This document shows positions 9,566-18,032 of a stretch of DNA of 64,000 nt, one piece after another. This stretch comes from Clostridia bacterium (GTDB lineage Bacteria; Bacillota; Clostridia; TANB77; CAG-508), in assembly GCA_029258515.1 (NCBI GenBank), contig JARHYK010000018.1, positions 46,430-110,429 on the forward strand. The letters are read 5' to 3'. The translations under genes were made by a program, and so were the position numbers. The notes under the pieces are model-generated. The model searched no databases. It saw only the letters and a program-made list of their open reading frames with translations, and was not told where the DNA came from. Positions within the stretch are counted from its first letter, which is position 1; each line of letters begins with the position of its first letter.

Positions 9566-9594
9566 ATTATAAAACAATAGAATAGTTATGTCAA
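9566..9594 (-). promoter_or_regulatory. perfect-consensus sigma-A promoter
   Basis: On the minus strand TTGACA (9589-9594) and TATAAT (9566-9571) are separated by exactly 17 nt. Both hexamers match consensus, and the site points toward the 176-residue orphan gene. Confidence 0.8.
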
Positions 9595-9610
9595 GTAATG
9601 GGACATAAAA

Positions 9611-10318
9611 TTATAATTTCCAATCATTTAAATTTCTTTGTATTGCTCCAAACAAATTAGCTCTTAGCATTGGAATGTTTTTAGATAAAGTTAAAATTAA
9701 GTTTTTAATATCTTCTCTTTTAGATTTGCCATCCATTGGACAAACTTTTTGCATTACTTCTATATTATTTTTTTTGATGTATCTTTTTATTTCTTTTTCT
9801 GGAGTATAAATAAGAGGTCTTATCAATGTTATTTTCGAACGATCCATGTAGCTTTTAGGGGCAAATGTTCCTATGCTTCCAGTATAGAATAGGTTTAATA
9901 AAAATGTTTGTAGAACGTCGTCTTGATTGTGTCCTAGTGCTATTTTATTACAATTTTCTCTAATTGCAACAGAATTAATTGCACCTCTTCTTAAATTTGC
10001 ACAAAGTGAACATGGATTTTTTTCTTTTCTTATATCAAAGACTATTTCTTGGGCATTACTTTTTTCTATAAATAGTGGAACGTCTATGTCGTCACATGTT
10101 TTTTGTAGTAAGTTTAGGTCAAAGAATTCAAATCCTGGGTCTATACTTATTGCTATCATGTCAAAGTGTTTGGGATAAAAAATCTGTAGGTTTTTAAATG
10201 CATGTAGTAAAGTGATTGAATCTTTACCTCCAGATAGACAGATAGCTATTTTATCATTTTCTTCAATAAGAGAATAATTTTCTATTGCTTTTCGCATATG
10301 GCTTAGTATTTTTTGCAT
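9611..10318 (-). CDS. TtcA-like ATP-PPase tRNA sulfurtransferase
   Basis: The 235-residue protein belongs to the PP-loop ATPases that adenylate a tRNA base before sulfur transfer. TtcA makes 2-thiocytidine at position 32. Visible motifs are the PP-loop 'CLSGGKDSITLLH' (about residue 28), the Cys pair 'CSLCANLRR' (about residue 109) that binds an iron-sulfur cluster in TtcA, and 'LGHNQDDVLQTFLLNL'. The gene ends 21 nt from the convergent side and lies next to a tRNA-Arg gene and tadA, another tRNA modification enzyme. TtcA versus a close paralogue such as a TilS-like ATPase is settled for TtcA by the CxxC motif, with fair confidence. Confidence 0.82.
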   Translation of the reverse strand: MQKILSHMRKAIENYSLIEENDKIAICLSGGKDSITLLHAFKNLQIFYPKHFDMIAISIDPGFEFFDLNLLQKTCDDIDVPLFIEKSNAQEIVFDIRKEKNPCSLCANLRRGAINSVAIRENCNKIALGHNQDDVLQTFLLNLFYTGSIGTFAPKSYMDRSKITLIRPLIYTPEKEIKRYIKKNNIEVMQKVCPMDGKSKREDIKNLILTLSKNIPMLRANLFGAIQRNLNDWKL

Positions 10319-10388
10319 ATTTTTATTATCCTTTCTTTTTTATATATTATATCATTTCTTGTCAAGTGGAAAAAAGAAAAAATTTAGC

Positions 10389-10417
10389 TTGTTTTTTGCA
10401 ATAAAATATATTATAAT
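10389..10417 (+). promoter_or_regulatory. likely promoter for the tRNA-Arg gene
   Basis: A weak -35 (TTGTTT, 10389-10394) and a perfect TATAAT (10412-10417) are 17 nt apart, 19 nt before the tRNA. Confidence 0.5.
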
Positions 10418-10436
10418 AATATGTACTAAGGTAGAT

Positions 10437-10512
10437 GTGCTCATAGCTCAGCAGGATAGAGTAACTGCCTCCTAAGCAGTAGATGGGGGTTCGAGTCCCT
10501 CTGGGCACACCA
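10437..10512 (+). tRNA. tRNA-Arg (anticodon CCT)
   Basis: A complete 76-nt cloverleaf with encoded CCA. The acceptor stem pairs GTGCTCA with TGGGCAC, the anticodon arm is ACTGC-CTCCTAA-GCAGT giving anticodon CCT, and the T arm contains GGTTCGAGTCC. It decodes AGG. It therefore cannot read CGG, which is relevant to the CGG-linked frame breaks elsewhere in this window. Confidence 0.96.
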
Positions 10513-10534
10513 CTATATTATTTTGAGGTTATAA

Positions 10535-11017
10535 ATGGAAGAAAAATTTATGAAAGAAGCTTTAAAAGAAGCTAAAAAAGCATATGCTAAGTTAGAAGTT
10601 CCAGTAGGTTGTGTTATTGTAAAGGATGGCAAAATAATTGCTAGGGCACATAATTTAAAAGAAACTAAAAATGATACAACTAAACATGCAGAAATACTTG
10701 CAATTCAAAAGGCTAGTAAAAAATTGGATTCTTGGAGATTGATTGATTGTGATTTATATGTTACTTTAGAACCCTGTTCTATGTGTGCAGGTGCTATTAT
10801 TAATTCTAGAATTAAAAAGGTATATTTTGGGGCAAGTGATGAAAAAACAGGTGCTGTAGGTTCAGTATTTAATTTGTTCCATGATTATACTTTTAATCAT
10901 AAAGTGGATTTTGAAGGCGGAGTACTAGAAGAAAAATGTGAAAAGTTATTGAAGGACTTTTTTGTGGAATTAAGAAAAATAAAGAAAATAGAAAAAGAGG
11001 AGAATAAAAATATATGA
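10535..11017 (+). CDS. tadA: tRNA-specific adenosine deaminase TadA
   Basis: A 160-residue zinc deaminase that converts A34 to inosine in tRNA-Arg(ACG), letting it read CGU, CGC and CGA but not CGG. The catalytic 'HAEILAIQ' (His and proton-shuttle Glu, about residue 50) and zinc-binding 'PCSMCAGAI' motifs are present, along with the family's 'GAVGSVFNLF' segment. It starts 22 nt after the tRNA-Arg gene and overlaps the next gene by 4 nt (ATGA). A dedicated tRNA-Arg(CCG) would be needed for CGG, so its presence or loss in this genome matters. Confidence 0.95.
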   Translation: MEEKFMKEALKEAKKAYAKLEVPVGCVIVKDGKIIARAHNLKETKNDTTKHAEILAIQKASKKLDSWRLIDCDLYVTLEPCSMCAGAIINSRIKKVYFGASDEKTGAVGSVFNLFHDYTFNHKVDFEGGVLEEKCEKLLKDFFVELRKIKKIEKEENKNI

Positions 11018-11775
11018 AAGAAGAATTAAGAAGATTAGTTGATAGAAAAGCTTTTCATATAGGAGTTTTAATATTAATTATTTTCTCTATTTTAATTATT
11101 GTTGGGTTTGTGTGTTTAAGATATCAAGTTGAAGGTGAAAAAAATATTCCTTTTGTTATTTCTAAAATGTTAGTTATTAGCTCAGCAGAAGGAGTAGATA
11201 ATTCTATTGAGGTTGAAGGTAATAAGTGGAATTTTGATATTAATCAGAATAATGATATATATTTATATATAGAAAAAAATGAAGATGATAAAAAGCTAGA
11301 TTCAATTAAAGAGGTTTTTGTAAAAAATATTAAGATAGATAAAGCTAGTGAAAAGGGAGAATTCAAAACGTATAAGCCAGATTCAAATAATCCAGAAGTA
11401 CTTTTTTCTAATAAAGAGGAAATGAGAGTTGATAATTTGGAATATTTAGTAGATGGAAATGCTAATATGAAAAACATGAAAATTACTAACCAAGGAGGAA
11501 TAATTGTTTTTAGATGTGCAAATGATAAAATAGCTAAATATATTGGAAATGATGAAGAAATTAATCATAATCTTCTACTTCAAAAGGCTAATGTGGCAAA
11601 AGAAGATTTACAATGTAATATTCAATTTGATGTTATGATAAAATTGAATTCTGGAAAAAATTTTGAAACTACTATTAAAATAGAGTTACCTTTGAAAAAT
11701 CTTATTGAAGAAGGTACAGCTTCTCAAGAATATAGTGATAGTAACAGTTTTGTTTTTAAAAGAGTGAAAGAATAA
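11014..11775 (+). CDS. hypothetical single-pass membrane protein
   Basis: I do not recognise a family. The 253-residue protein has a short charged N-terminus, one strong membrane helix at about residues 16-36 and an extracellular remainder that is Lys/Asp/Asn rich and looks beta-stranded. It overlaps tadA by 4 nt, so translation is probably coupled. No cysteine motif or catalytic signature is visible. Conserved proteins of this shape sit near tadA/ffs in some Clostridia, as far as I recall, but I assign no function. Confidence 0.6.
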   Translation: MKEELRRLVDRKAFHIGVLILIIFSILIIVGFVCLRYQVEGEKNIPFVISKMLVISSAEGVDNSIEVEGNKWNFDINQNNDIYLYIEKNEDDKKLDSIKEVFVKNIKIDKASEKGEFKTYKPDSNNPEVLFSNKEEMRVDNLEYLVDGNANMKNMKITNQGGIIVFRCANDKIAKYIGNDEEINHNLLLQKANVAKEDLQCNIQFDVMIKLNSGKNFETTIKIELPLKNLIEEGTASQEYSDSNSFVFKRVKE

Positions 11776-11898
11776 TAATATAAAAGTTGTTTTTTAGAAG
11801 ATATATTTTAATGTGTAAAATAAAAAAAGTTTTAGTAAGTACTTGCTAAAATTTAAAATTCAGTATATAATACGAATGGTATGAGATTTTAATCTTTG

Positions 11899-11991
11899 TA
11901 TAGAGAGTAATCCAATAAGAGCCTATGAACCTTGTCAGATCCGGAAGGAAGCAGCAATAAGTAGATACTTTTATGTGGAATGCTCTCTATA
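11899..11991 (+). ncRNA. ffs: signal recognition particle RNA (small bacterial type)
   Basis: The conserved Ffh-binding tip of domain IV is visible as TTGTCAGATCCGGAAGGAAG followed by CAGC. The molecule closes with a terminal stem pairing TATAGAGAG (11899-11907) with CTCTCTATA (11983-11991). The position directly upstream of dnaX-ybaB-recR is the usual Firmicute arrangement. Ends are inferred from base pairing, within a few nucleotides. Confidence 0.93.
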
Positions 11992-12018
11992 GAGAGATTA
12001 AAGTATCTACCATTTTTA
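11961..12018 (+). terminator. inverted repeat spanning the 3' end of SRP RNA, possible terminator
   Basis: GTAGATACTTT (11961-11971) pairs perfectly over 11 bp with AAAGTATCTAC (12000-12010), followed by CATTTTTATA. Inside it lies the 14-bp palindrome CTCTCTATAGAGAG. The 5' arm is part of the SRP RNA, so this structure competes with SRP RNA folding and may terminate or separate the ffs transcript from dnaX. Confidence 0.5.
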
Positions 12019-12038
12019 TATATAAAGGATGTGAGAAT

Positions 12039-13661
12039 ATGAGTTACACAGCTCTTTATAGGAAATTTAGACCTATGACATTTAATGAAATGGTTGGTCA
12101 AGAACATATTACGAGGACTTTAAAAAATCAAATAATTGCAAATAGAGTAGGGCATGCTTATTTGTTTAATGGTGGTAGAGGAACAGGTAAAACATCTTCT
12201 GCTAAAATTTTGGCAAGGGCTATTAATTGTTTAAACCCTAAAGATGGAGAACCTTGTAATGAATGTGAAATTTGTAAGGCTGCATTAAATGGTTCGTTAA
12301 CTGATATTGTTGAAATGGATGCTGCTTCTAATAATAGTGTTGAAGATGTTAGAAGTATTAGAGAAGAAGTTAATTTTTTGCCAACTAAAGCAAAATATAG
12401 AGTATATATTATAGATGAGGTTCATATGTTATCTACAGGTGCTTTTAATGCATTATTAAAAACACTAGAAGAACCACCTGAACATGTAAAGTTTATATTG
12501 GCTACAACTGAACCTCAAAAGTTACCAGCAACAATTTTATCAAGATGTCAAAGATTTGATTTTAAGAGAATATCTAATGATGATATAATTAAAAGATTAA
12601 AAATTGTATGTGATGAAAGTAAAATAGAAATTACTCAAGGAGCTTTAAATATTATTGCTGTTTTGTCAGAAGGGGCAATGAGAGATGCACTATCTATTTT
12701 GGAGAGATGTATTCAAGATGGAGAAAACAGAATTGATGAAGATAAAATTAAAGATTTAGTTGGTATTCCAAAATTTGATTTTATCAATAATATGATAAAA
12801 TCAATTATTGATTGTGATGTTGATGAGGCAATTTTATGTATTAGTGATGTTTTAAATCAAGGTAAAGATTTAGAAAATTTTTTATGGGAAATGATTAAAT
12901 ATGTTAAGGATGTTTTAGTATTTAAGTCTTGTAATAAATTAGAATTATATAGTAAAGATGAGTTAGAGCAACTTGAAAAAGTAGCACAGTCAGTTTCAAA
13001 AGAAAGGTTAATCGAGTTAATATATGAATTTTCAGAATTGCAAAGTACAATGAAGTGGTCTAGTCAAAAAAATATAGTTTTTGAAGCAGGAATTATAAAA
13101 TTATGTGCTAATGTAATTCAAAGTTCAGGAAATGTTGAAACTAGGATTGATAAAATTGAAAGATATTTAAAATCTGGAAATTTTGCTAGACAAACTCAAA
13201 GCAGTGTTAATCAAACTCAACAAGTAAGGCCAACATATCAAAATGTTTCTAATGTGCAAGTAAATACTGTAAAACCAGTAAATATGGGTGATAAAAAAAC
13301 TCAACAAGTTCATTATGAAGCAGGAAATATTGGTAAATCATGGCCAAAGATAGTTACAAATTTAAAAAATACTGGAAAGATTGTTTTATACACGAATTTA
13401 ATTAATACAGAAGCAAAAGAGTTAAATGATATGACAGTGGGTATAGAATTTAAAAAAGGTATAACTCCATTTTGTAAGGCGATATTAGAAAAGCAAGAGA
13501 ATGTAAGAGAGTTAACTAATCAAATATCTATTGCATGTGGTAAAGAAATGCAAGTGAAATTTTTAGATGTGTCAAAGACAATAGATGTTAAGCCAAGTAT
13601 TGAACAAAATATACAAAATTTTGCAAGTGAGTCAGAGATACCATTTAATGTAATTGAATAA
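12039..13661 (+). CDS. dnaX: DNA polymerase III subunits gamma/tau
   Basis: The 540-residue clamp-loader ATPase loads the beta clamp onto primed DNA. It shows 'YRKFRPMTFNEMVGQ', Walker A 'GGRGTGKTSSAK', the four-Cys zinc module within 'CLNPKDGEPCNECEIC', Walker B 'IIDEVHMLS' and the sensor/arginine finger 'SRCQRFDF'. A Gln/Asn-rich linker at about residues 390-440 precedes a short tau-like C-terminal domain. I chose ATG at 12039, which is preceded by AAAGGATGTGAG and gives the standard 'MSYTALYRKFRP' start. The longer frame from 11973 runs into the SRP RNA. It leads the dnaX-ybaB-recR operon. Confidence 0.96.
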   Translation: MSYTALYRKFRPMTFNEMVGQEHITRTLKNQIIANRVGHAYLFNGGRGTGKTSSAKILARAINCLNPKDGEPCNECEICKAALNGSLTDIVEMDAASNNSVEDVRSIREEVNFLPTKAKYRVYIIDEVHMLSTGAFNALLKTLEEPPEHVKFILATTEPQKLPATILSRCQRFDFKRISNDDIIKRLKIVCDESKIEITQGALNIIAVLSEGAMRDALSILERCIQDGENRIDEDKIKDLVGIPKFDFINNMIKSIIDCDVDEAILCISDVLNQGKDLENFLWEMIKYVKDVLVFKSCNKLELYSKDELEQLEKVAQSVSKERLIELIYEFSELQSTMKWSSQKNIVFEAGIIKLCANVIQSSGNVETRIDKIERYLKSGNFARQTQSSVNQTQQVRPTYQNVSNVQVNTVKPVNMGDKKTQQVHYEAGNIGKSWPKIVTNLKNTGKIVLYTNLINTEAKELNDMTVGIEFKKGITPFCKAILEKQENVRELTNQISIACGKEMQVKFLDVSKTIDVKPSIEQNIQNFASESEIPFNVIE

Positions 13662-13691
13662 AATATTATAAAAGTTGAAAGGAGAATTAAT

Positions 13692-14036
13692 ATGGCAAAA
13701 AGAGGAGGTTTCCCAGGAGGAATGGGAGGATTTGGCGGAATGAATATGAACAACATAATGAAACAAGCCAAAAAGATGCAAGAAAGTATGGAAAAATCAC
13801 AAGAAGAATTAGCACAAAAAGAATTTGATGCAACAGCAGGAGGAGGAGCTATTAGTGTTAAAGTTTCTGGAGAAAAAGTTATTAAAGAAATAAAAATCCA
13901 AAAAGATGTTGTGGATCCAGAAGATGTAGAAATGTTACAAGATTTAATTATTACTTGTGTTAATGAAGCTTTAAGAAAAGTTGATGCAGCACAAGCATCT
14001 GAACTTGGAAAATTTAATATTCCAGGATTAATGTAG
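13692..14036 (+). CDS. YbaB/EbfC family nucleoid-associated protein
   Basis: A 114-residue DNA-binding protein of the YbaB family, which forms tweezer-like dimers on DNA. A Gly/Met/Phe-rich N-terminus ('GGFPGGMGGFGGMN') precedes the helix 'NIMKQAKKMQESMEK' and the family core 'GGGAISVKVSGEK' with a C-terminal helical segment. It sits 30 nt after dnaX and 16 nt before recR, with AAAGGAG before the ATG. Confidence 0.94.
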   Translation: MAKRGGFPGGMGGFGGMNMNNIMKQAKKMQESMEKSQEELAQKEFDATAGGGAISVKVSGEKVIKEIKIQKDVVDPEDVEMLQDLIITCVNEALRKVDAAQASELGKFNIPGLM

Positions 14037-14052
14037 AAAAGAGGAAGTATAA

Positions 14053-14652
14053 ATGTCATTATATTCACCATCTATTGAAAAATTAATAGAGAGTTTTGAA
14101 AGATTGCCAAGTATTGGACATAAGACTGCGGCAAGACTTGCTTTTTATATGCTAAATTGTACAGAAGAAGAAACAAATTCATTTGTTTCTTCAATTATTG
14201 AGGCAAAGAAAAATTTGAAATACTGTAGTAAATGTTATAATATTTCTGATACAGATCCATGTCCAATATGTTCAAACACAAAAAGAGATAAATCTTCAAT
14301 ATGTGTTGTAGAAGACGTAAGAGATATTATAGCGATGGAAAAGACACATGAATTTAAAGGTGTTTATCATGTATTACATGGTTCTATTTCACCAATGAAT
14401 GGAGTAGGGCCTGATGATATAAAGATTAAGGAATTACTGGCTAGATTAATGGATGGAGATGTAAAGGAAGTTATTTTAGCGACTAATCCACGAGTAGAGG
14501 GAGAAGCTACGGCTATGTATTTATCTAAGTTGATCAAACCTCTTGGGATTAAAGTTACAAGAATAGCTCACGGAATTCCTGTCGGAGGGGATTTAGAATA
14601 TACAGATGAGGTAACTTTAATGAAAGCATTAGAGGGAAGAAGAGAAATATAA
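14053..14652 (+). CDS. recR: recombination mediator protein RecR
   Basis: The 199-residue protein works with RecF/RecO in RecA loading at gaps. It has the N-terminal helix-hairpin-helix ('[14 protein letters not shown]'), a four-Cys zinc finger ('[16 protein letters not shown]'), and a Toprim domain with '[12 protein letters not shown]' and '[15 protein letters not shown]'. Length is standard. It closes the dnaX operon, and its stop codon lies inside the terminator stem. Confidence 0.96.
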   Translation: MSLYSPSIEKLIESFERLPSIGHKTAARLAFYMLNCTEEETNSFVSSIIEAKKNLKYCSKCYNISDTDPCPICSNTKRDKSSICVVEDVRDIIAMEKTHEFKGVYHVLHGSISPMNGVGPDDIKIKELLARLMDGDVKEVILATNPRVEGEATAMYLSKLIKPLGIKVTRIAHGIPVGGDLEYTDEVTLMKALEGRREI

Positions 14653-14687
14653 TCCTTTTTGGAAATTTTCCAAAAAGGATTATATTT
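14646..14687 (+). terminator. rho-independent terminator of the dnaX-ybaB-recR operon
   Basis: A near-perfect 20-bp stem (AATATAATCCTTTTTGGAAA and its complement) with almost no loop is followed by TTTT. It includes the recR stop codon. Confidence 0.8.
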
Positions 14688-14722
14688 TATGTTTATAGAA
14701 TAAATAAAAAGTATATTTAAAA

Positions 14723-15880
14723 TTATATATGATCTTTTTTAGAAATGTCCCAAAAAGGATCATTTAGAATTATTTTACAAATATTTTCAGTTGAATGTTT
14801 TTTTGCTAATTTGCAGGCGTTTTGACTCATTGATTGTAGTTTTTCTGGATTATTAAATATATTTTCAAATATTTCTTTAGGGTTATCTTCTTTTTTTAGC
14901 CAGATTGCAATTTTATTTTCTTCTAATAGTTTGGCATTTTCTTCTTCTTGACCTGGTATTGGATTGATTATTACCATTGGTAAATTTGATGCTAAACTTT
15001 CAGATGTTGTTAATCCACCTGGTTTTGTTACAACTAAATCGGATATTGACATTAATTCTGGTACTTTATTTGTATAGTCTAGCACTTTTACAAAGTTTTG
15101 TTTGTTATTTCTTTCTATTACTTCATTAAAGTGTTTTTGCATTTTTTCGTTTCTTCCAGATATTGCTATAATTTGTATGTTTTCAATATTTCTTACTAAA
15201 TTTTCAAAGATTTCAACGGTTCTTGTTTTACCAAGACCAAATTCACCACCACCAAAAAATAGTATGGTTTTTAGATTTTCTTTCAAATCGAATTCTTTTA
15301 ATATTTCTTTTCGATCATAGTTTATTAAAAATCTGTCAGATATAGGAATTCCAGTTGCATGAATTTTTGTTTCGCTGATATTTTTGTTAATTAGATATGA
15401 TTTCATTTGTTCATGGGCTACAAAAAAGTAATCAGTATATTCATGACCAATTAACCATTGGTCATGTGACGAAAAGTCTGTCATTATTGTTGCAATTTTT
15501 GCAGTAATTTTACCTTTTCTTTTTAAGTAACTACTCATTTGACTTCCAAAAGGATGTGTTGATATTATTAAATCTGGATTTTTATCACGTAATAGTTTTA
15601 GTAATTTTATTGCAAGTATTTGGTTTGATTTAGAAGAAATATGTGCTAAAGGTCCCTTTTGAGAGTCTTTATATATTTTCCCCCAAGCCCAAGGCATTTT
15701 TTTTGTCATTTCTATATATGCTGCTGTTGATATTTTTTCTAAAGCTGGATTTACGTATTTCATACAGTCTATTAGTTCAACATCCAAATTTTTATAGTTT
15801 TTATTTATGTATGATTCAATGGATTTTGCAGCGTTTAAATGTCCGCCACCATATGAAGCATAGAATATTATTATTTTCAT
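14723..15880 (-). CDS. MGDG synthase/UgtP-like glycolipid glycosyltransferase (GT28)
   Basis: A 385-residue GT-B enzyme that transfers sugar from a UDP-sugar to diacylglycerol, making membrane glycolipids or lipoteichoic acid anchors. The N-terminal acceptor domain shows 'YASYGGGHLNAAKSIE' and the family segment around 'WAWGKIY'. The C-terminal UDP-sugar site shows 'LFFGGGEFGLGKT' and 'VVTKPGGLTTSESLA'. It is a single gene reading toward recR, and its C-terminal codons overlap a small hairpin region. The UDP-sugar enzymes at 5.9-8.9 kb could supply its donor, which is inference. Confidence 0.88.
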   Translation of the reverse strand: MKIIIFYASYGGGHLNAAKSIESYINKNYKNLDVELIDCMKYVNPALEKISTAAYIEMTKKMPWAWGKIYKDSQKGPLAHISSKSNQILAIKLLKLLRDKNPDLIISTHPFGSQMSSYLKRKGKITAKIATIMTDFSSHDQWLIGHEYTDYFFVAHEQMKSYLINKNISETKIHATGIPISDRFLINYDRKEILKEFDLKENLKTILFFGGGEFGLGKTRTVEIFENLVRNIENIQIIAISGRNEKMQKHFNEVIERNNKQNFVKVLDYTNKVPELMSISDLVVTKPGGLTTSESLASNLPMVIINPIPGQEEENAKLLEENKIAIWLKKEDNPKEIFENIFNNPEKLQSMSQNACKLAKKHSTENICKIILNDPFWDISKKDHI

Positions 15881-16045
15881 ATATTACCTCTTTTAATTAT
15901 ATTTATTATAATTATATTTTATCATAATTTTTTAAAAAATTCTATAAAAAAATTAATAATAATTTTTAAATAAAAAATATAAATAAAGTTGTATAAAATT
16001 TTCAAAAATAACCACAATATAGATAAAAGAAAATGAGGTGATTTT

Positions 16046-16525
16046 TTGAAAAATGTTTTTAAACTTATAATTTGTATAATGCTAATAGTTTTATTCACAA
16101 TTTGTGCAGTATTTGTGGAAAGCATAATGGAAAATAATAATAAAGTGTATGCTAAATCTTCGAATTCTACTTCTGATATCCAACTTATGGCAAGAGCTAT
16201 AAATGGTGAAGCAAGGGGAGAACCTTATGAAGGACAGGTTGCAGTTGGAGCTGTTATATTGAATAGAGTGAAAGATTCAAAATTTCCTAATACTATTGCA
16301 GGAGTGATATATCAAAAAGGAGCGTTTACTGCAGTTTCTGATGGCCAAATTAATCAACCAATAGAAGAAGGGTCAACTGTGTATAAGGCTGCTAGAGATG
16401 CTATGAATGGATGGGATCCAACAGGTGGGTGTATATATTATTTTAATCCACAAACAGCAACTAATAAATGGATTTGGTCTAGGCCATTGGTTAAAGTTAT
16501 TGGAAAACATAGATTTTGTAAGTAA
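16046..16525 (+). CDS. sleB: spore cortex-lytic enzyme SleB-type cell wall hydrolase
   Basis: A 159-residue lytic transglycosylase (Hydrolase_2 family) that breaks down spore cortex during germination. After a signal peptide/anchor (about residues 5-27) the catalytic domain starts at 'IQLMARAINGEARGEPYEGQ', with the catalytic Glu in 'NGEARGE' and the closing 'YYFNPQTATNKWIW...GKHRFCK' region. The N-terminal peptidoglycan-binding domain of Bacillus SleB is absent, as in many Clostridia. Start is TTG at 16046 behind GAGGTGAT. The stop overlaps the region of the ypeB ribosome binding site, and ypeB follows as expected. Confidence 0.92.
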   Translation: MKNVFKLIICIMLIVLFTICAVFVESIMENNNKVYAKSSNSTSDIQLMARAINGEARGEPYEGQVAVGAVILNRVKDSKFPNTIAGVIYQKGAFTAVSDGQINQPIEEGSTVYKAARDAMNGWDPTGGCIYYFNPQTATNKWIWSRPLVKVIGKHRFCK

Positions 16526-16545
16526 TGAAAAGGGAGGAAAGTAAT

Positions 16546-17919
16546 ATGAATAAAATTATGGACTGGAAGGAAAGATTAAAAAAAGGTCATATGCTTAGTG
16601 TAATAGGTGTTTTTTTCTTGATTATTGTTGTACTTGGTATTATATTATACCAAAAAAATATACAAGCAAAACAAGTTTCTGAAAACACATATAATATGGC
16701 TTTTTGTGAATTGGTAGATTATGTTGAAAATGTAGAATCATATTTAGCAAAAGCGCAAATATCTACAACACCTGAACAAGCTGCAGAGACATTGACAAAT
16801 TTATGGAGAGAGGCAAATATGGCGCAAACATATTTATCTAGATTACCAATAGAGAGTCAAGAACTAGAAAATACTCAAAAGTTTTTAAACCAAGTTAGTG
16901 ATTACAGTTATTCTTTGTCAAGGAAAAACATATATAAAGAAAAAATATCAGATGAAGAATTAAAAAATTTAAAGGAGTTGCATAAATATAGTTCGGAATT
17001 AGAAAAAGTTTTAAATCAGTTAGCAGATGATATCAATTCTGGAAGGATTAAATGGGGAGAATTGGATAAAAAGGGAACTCCAGTTTTTGCTCAACAAGTT
17101 AGTTCAGAAAGTAAAGATGGGTTTAGTAATTTGGAAGAAAATTTCCATGAATATTCTGGTTTAATATATGATGGGGCTTTTTCAGAACATTTGACAAATG
17201 AAGGGAAAAAGGGATTAGTAGGTGAAGAAATAAATGAGGAAAAAGCTACTAGCATTGTTAAAGAATTTATAGGTGAAAATAGAATAGAAGAGCTTTCTAG
17301 TTTGGGATTATCTCAAAATGCTAATATTCCTTCTTTTAATTTTTCTATAAAAACTAAAGAAGATAATAATATTAATATTGCTATATCTCAAAAAGGTGGA
17401 TTTGTTGTGTATATGAATTATGATAGAGATGTAACTTCTGAAATAATATCACAAGAAGAAGCAAATCAAAAAGGAAAAGAATTTTTGAAAGACAAAGGTT
17501 TTCCTAATATGAAGGAAACATATTATTTAAAACAAGAAGGAATTGTTACTATTAATTATGCATATGAACAAGAAGGAGTGGTAATGTATCCTGATTTGAT
17601 AAAAGTAAAGGTTGCTTTGGATAATGGAGATATATTAGGGATTGAAACAACGGGATATTTAAATAATCATATAAAAAGAGATATTAATAAGATTAAAATA
17701 AGTAAAGATGAAGCTAAAAGGACTTTGAATAAGGAATTAAATATTAAGAGTGAAGGATTAGCAGTTATTCCAACTGAATGGAAAACAGAGATTTTATGCT
17801 ATGAATTCAAGGGGAAAATAGAAGATACCGAATTTTTAGTTTATATAAATGCACAAAATGGTAGGGAAGAAGATATTTTAGTTATAAAAGATACACCAAA
17901 TGGCATTTTGACTATGTGA
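16546..17919 (+). CDS. ypeB: germination protein YpeB
   Basis: The 457-residue protein is the partner that stabilises and localises SleB in the spore. It has one N-terminal membrane helix (about residues 16-36), a helical coiled domain and two C-terminal PepSY-like repeats ('EEKATSIVKEFIGE' and 'QEEANQKGKEFLKD'). I chose ATG at 16546, since GGGAGG lies 8 nt before it. The ATG at 16525 falls within that ribosome binding site. It forms the classical sleB-ypeB operon. Confidence 0.93.
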   Translation: MNKIMDWKERLKKGHMLSVIGVFFLIIVVLGIILYQKNIQAKQVSENTYNMAFCELVDYVENVESYLAKAQISTTPEQAAETLTNLWREANMAQTYLSRLPIESQELENTQKFLNQVSDYSYSLSRKNIYKEKISDEELKNLKELHKYSSELEKVLNQLADDINSGRIKWGELDKKGTPVFAQQVSSESKDGFSNLEENFHEYSGLIYDGAFSEHLTNEGKKGLVGEEINEEKATSIVKEFIGENRIEELSSLGLSQNANIPSFNFSIKTKEDNNINIAISQKGGFVVYMNYDRDVTSEIISQEEANQKGKEFLKDKGFPNMKETYYLKQEGIVTINYAYEQEGVVMYPDLIKVKVALDNGDILGIETTGYLNNHIKRDINKIKISKDEAKRTLNKELNIKSEGLAVIPTEWKTEILCYEFKGKIEDTEFLVYINAQNGREEDILVIKDTPNGILTM

Positions 17920-18032
17920 TCTTTTTTGGGGACACTTAAAAAAATTATAAAAAACAAATAAAAAACTTAAAAATTGAAATATTTTTAAGTTTTTTAAAAT
18001 TAAGTAATTTTTTTTGAAGTGTCCAAAAAGAA
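17919..18032. repeat. nested inverted repeat between convergent ypeB and vanW genes
   Basis: Outer arms CTTTTTTGGGGACACTT (from 17921) and AAGTGTCCAAAAAG (ending 18030) pair with a 2-nt bulge. An inner hairpin pairs AAAAAACTTAAAAAT with ATTTTTAAGTTTTTT (about 17960-17996). It probably works as a bidirectional terminator. The outer arms resemble the GGGACA/TGTCCC hairpins at 7101 and 19962, so a dispersed repeat family is possible. Confidence 0.6.
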
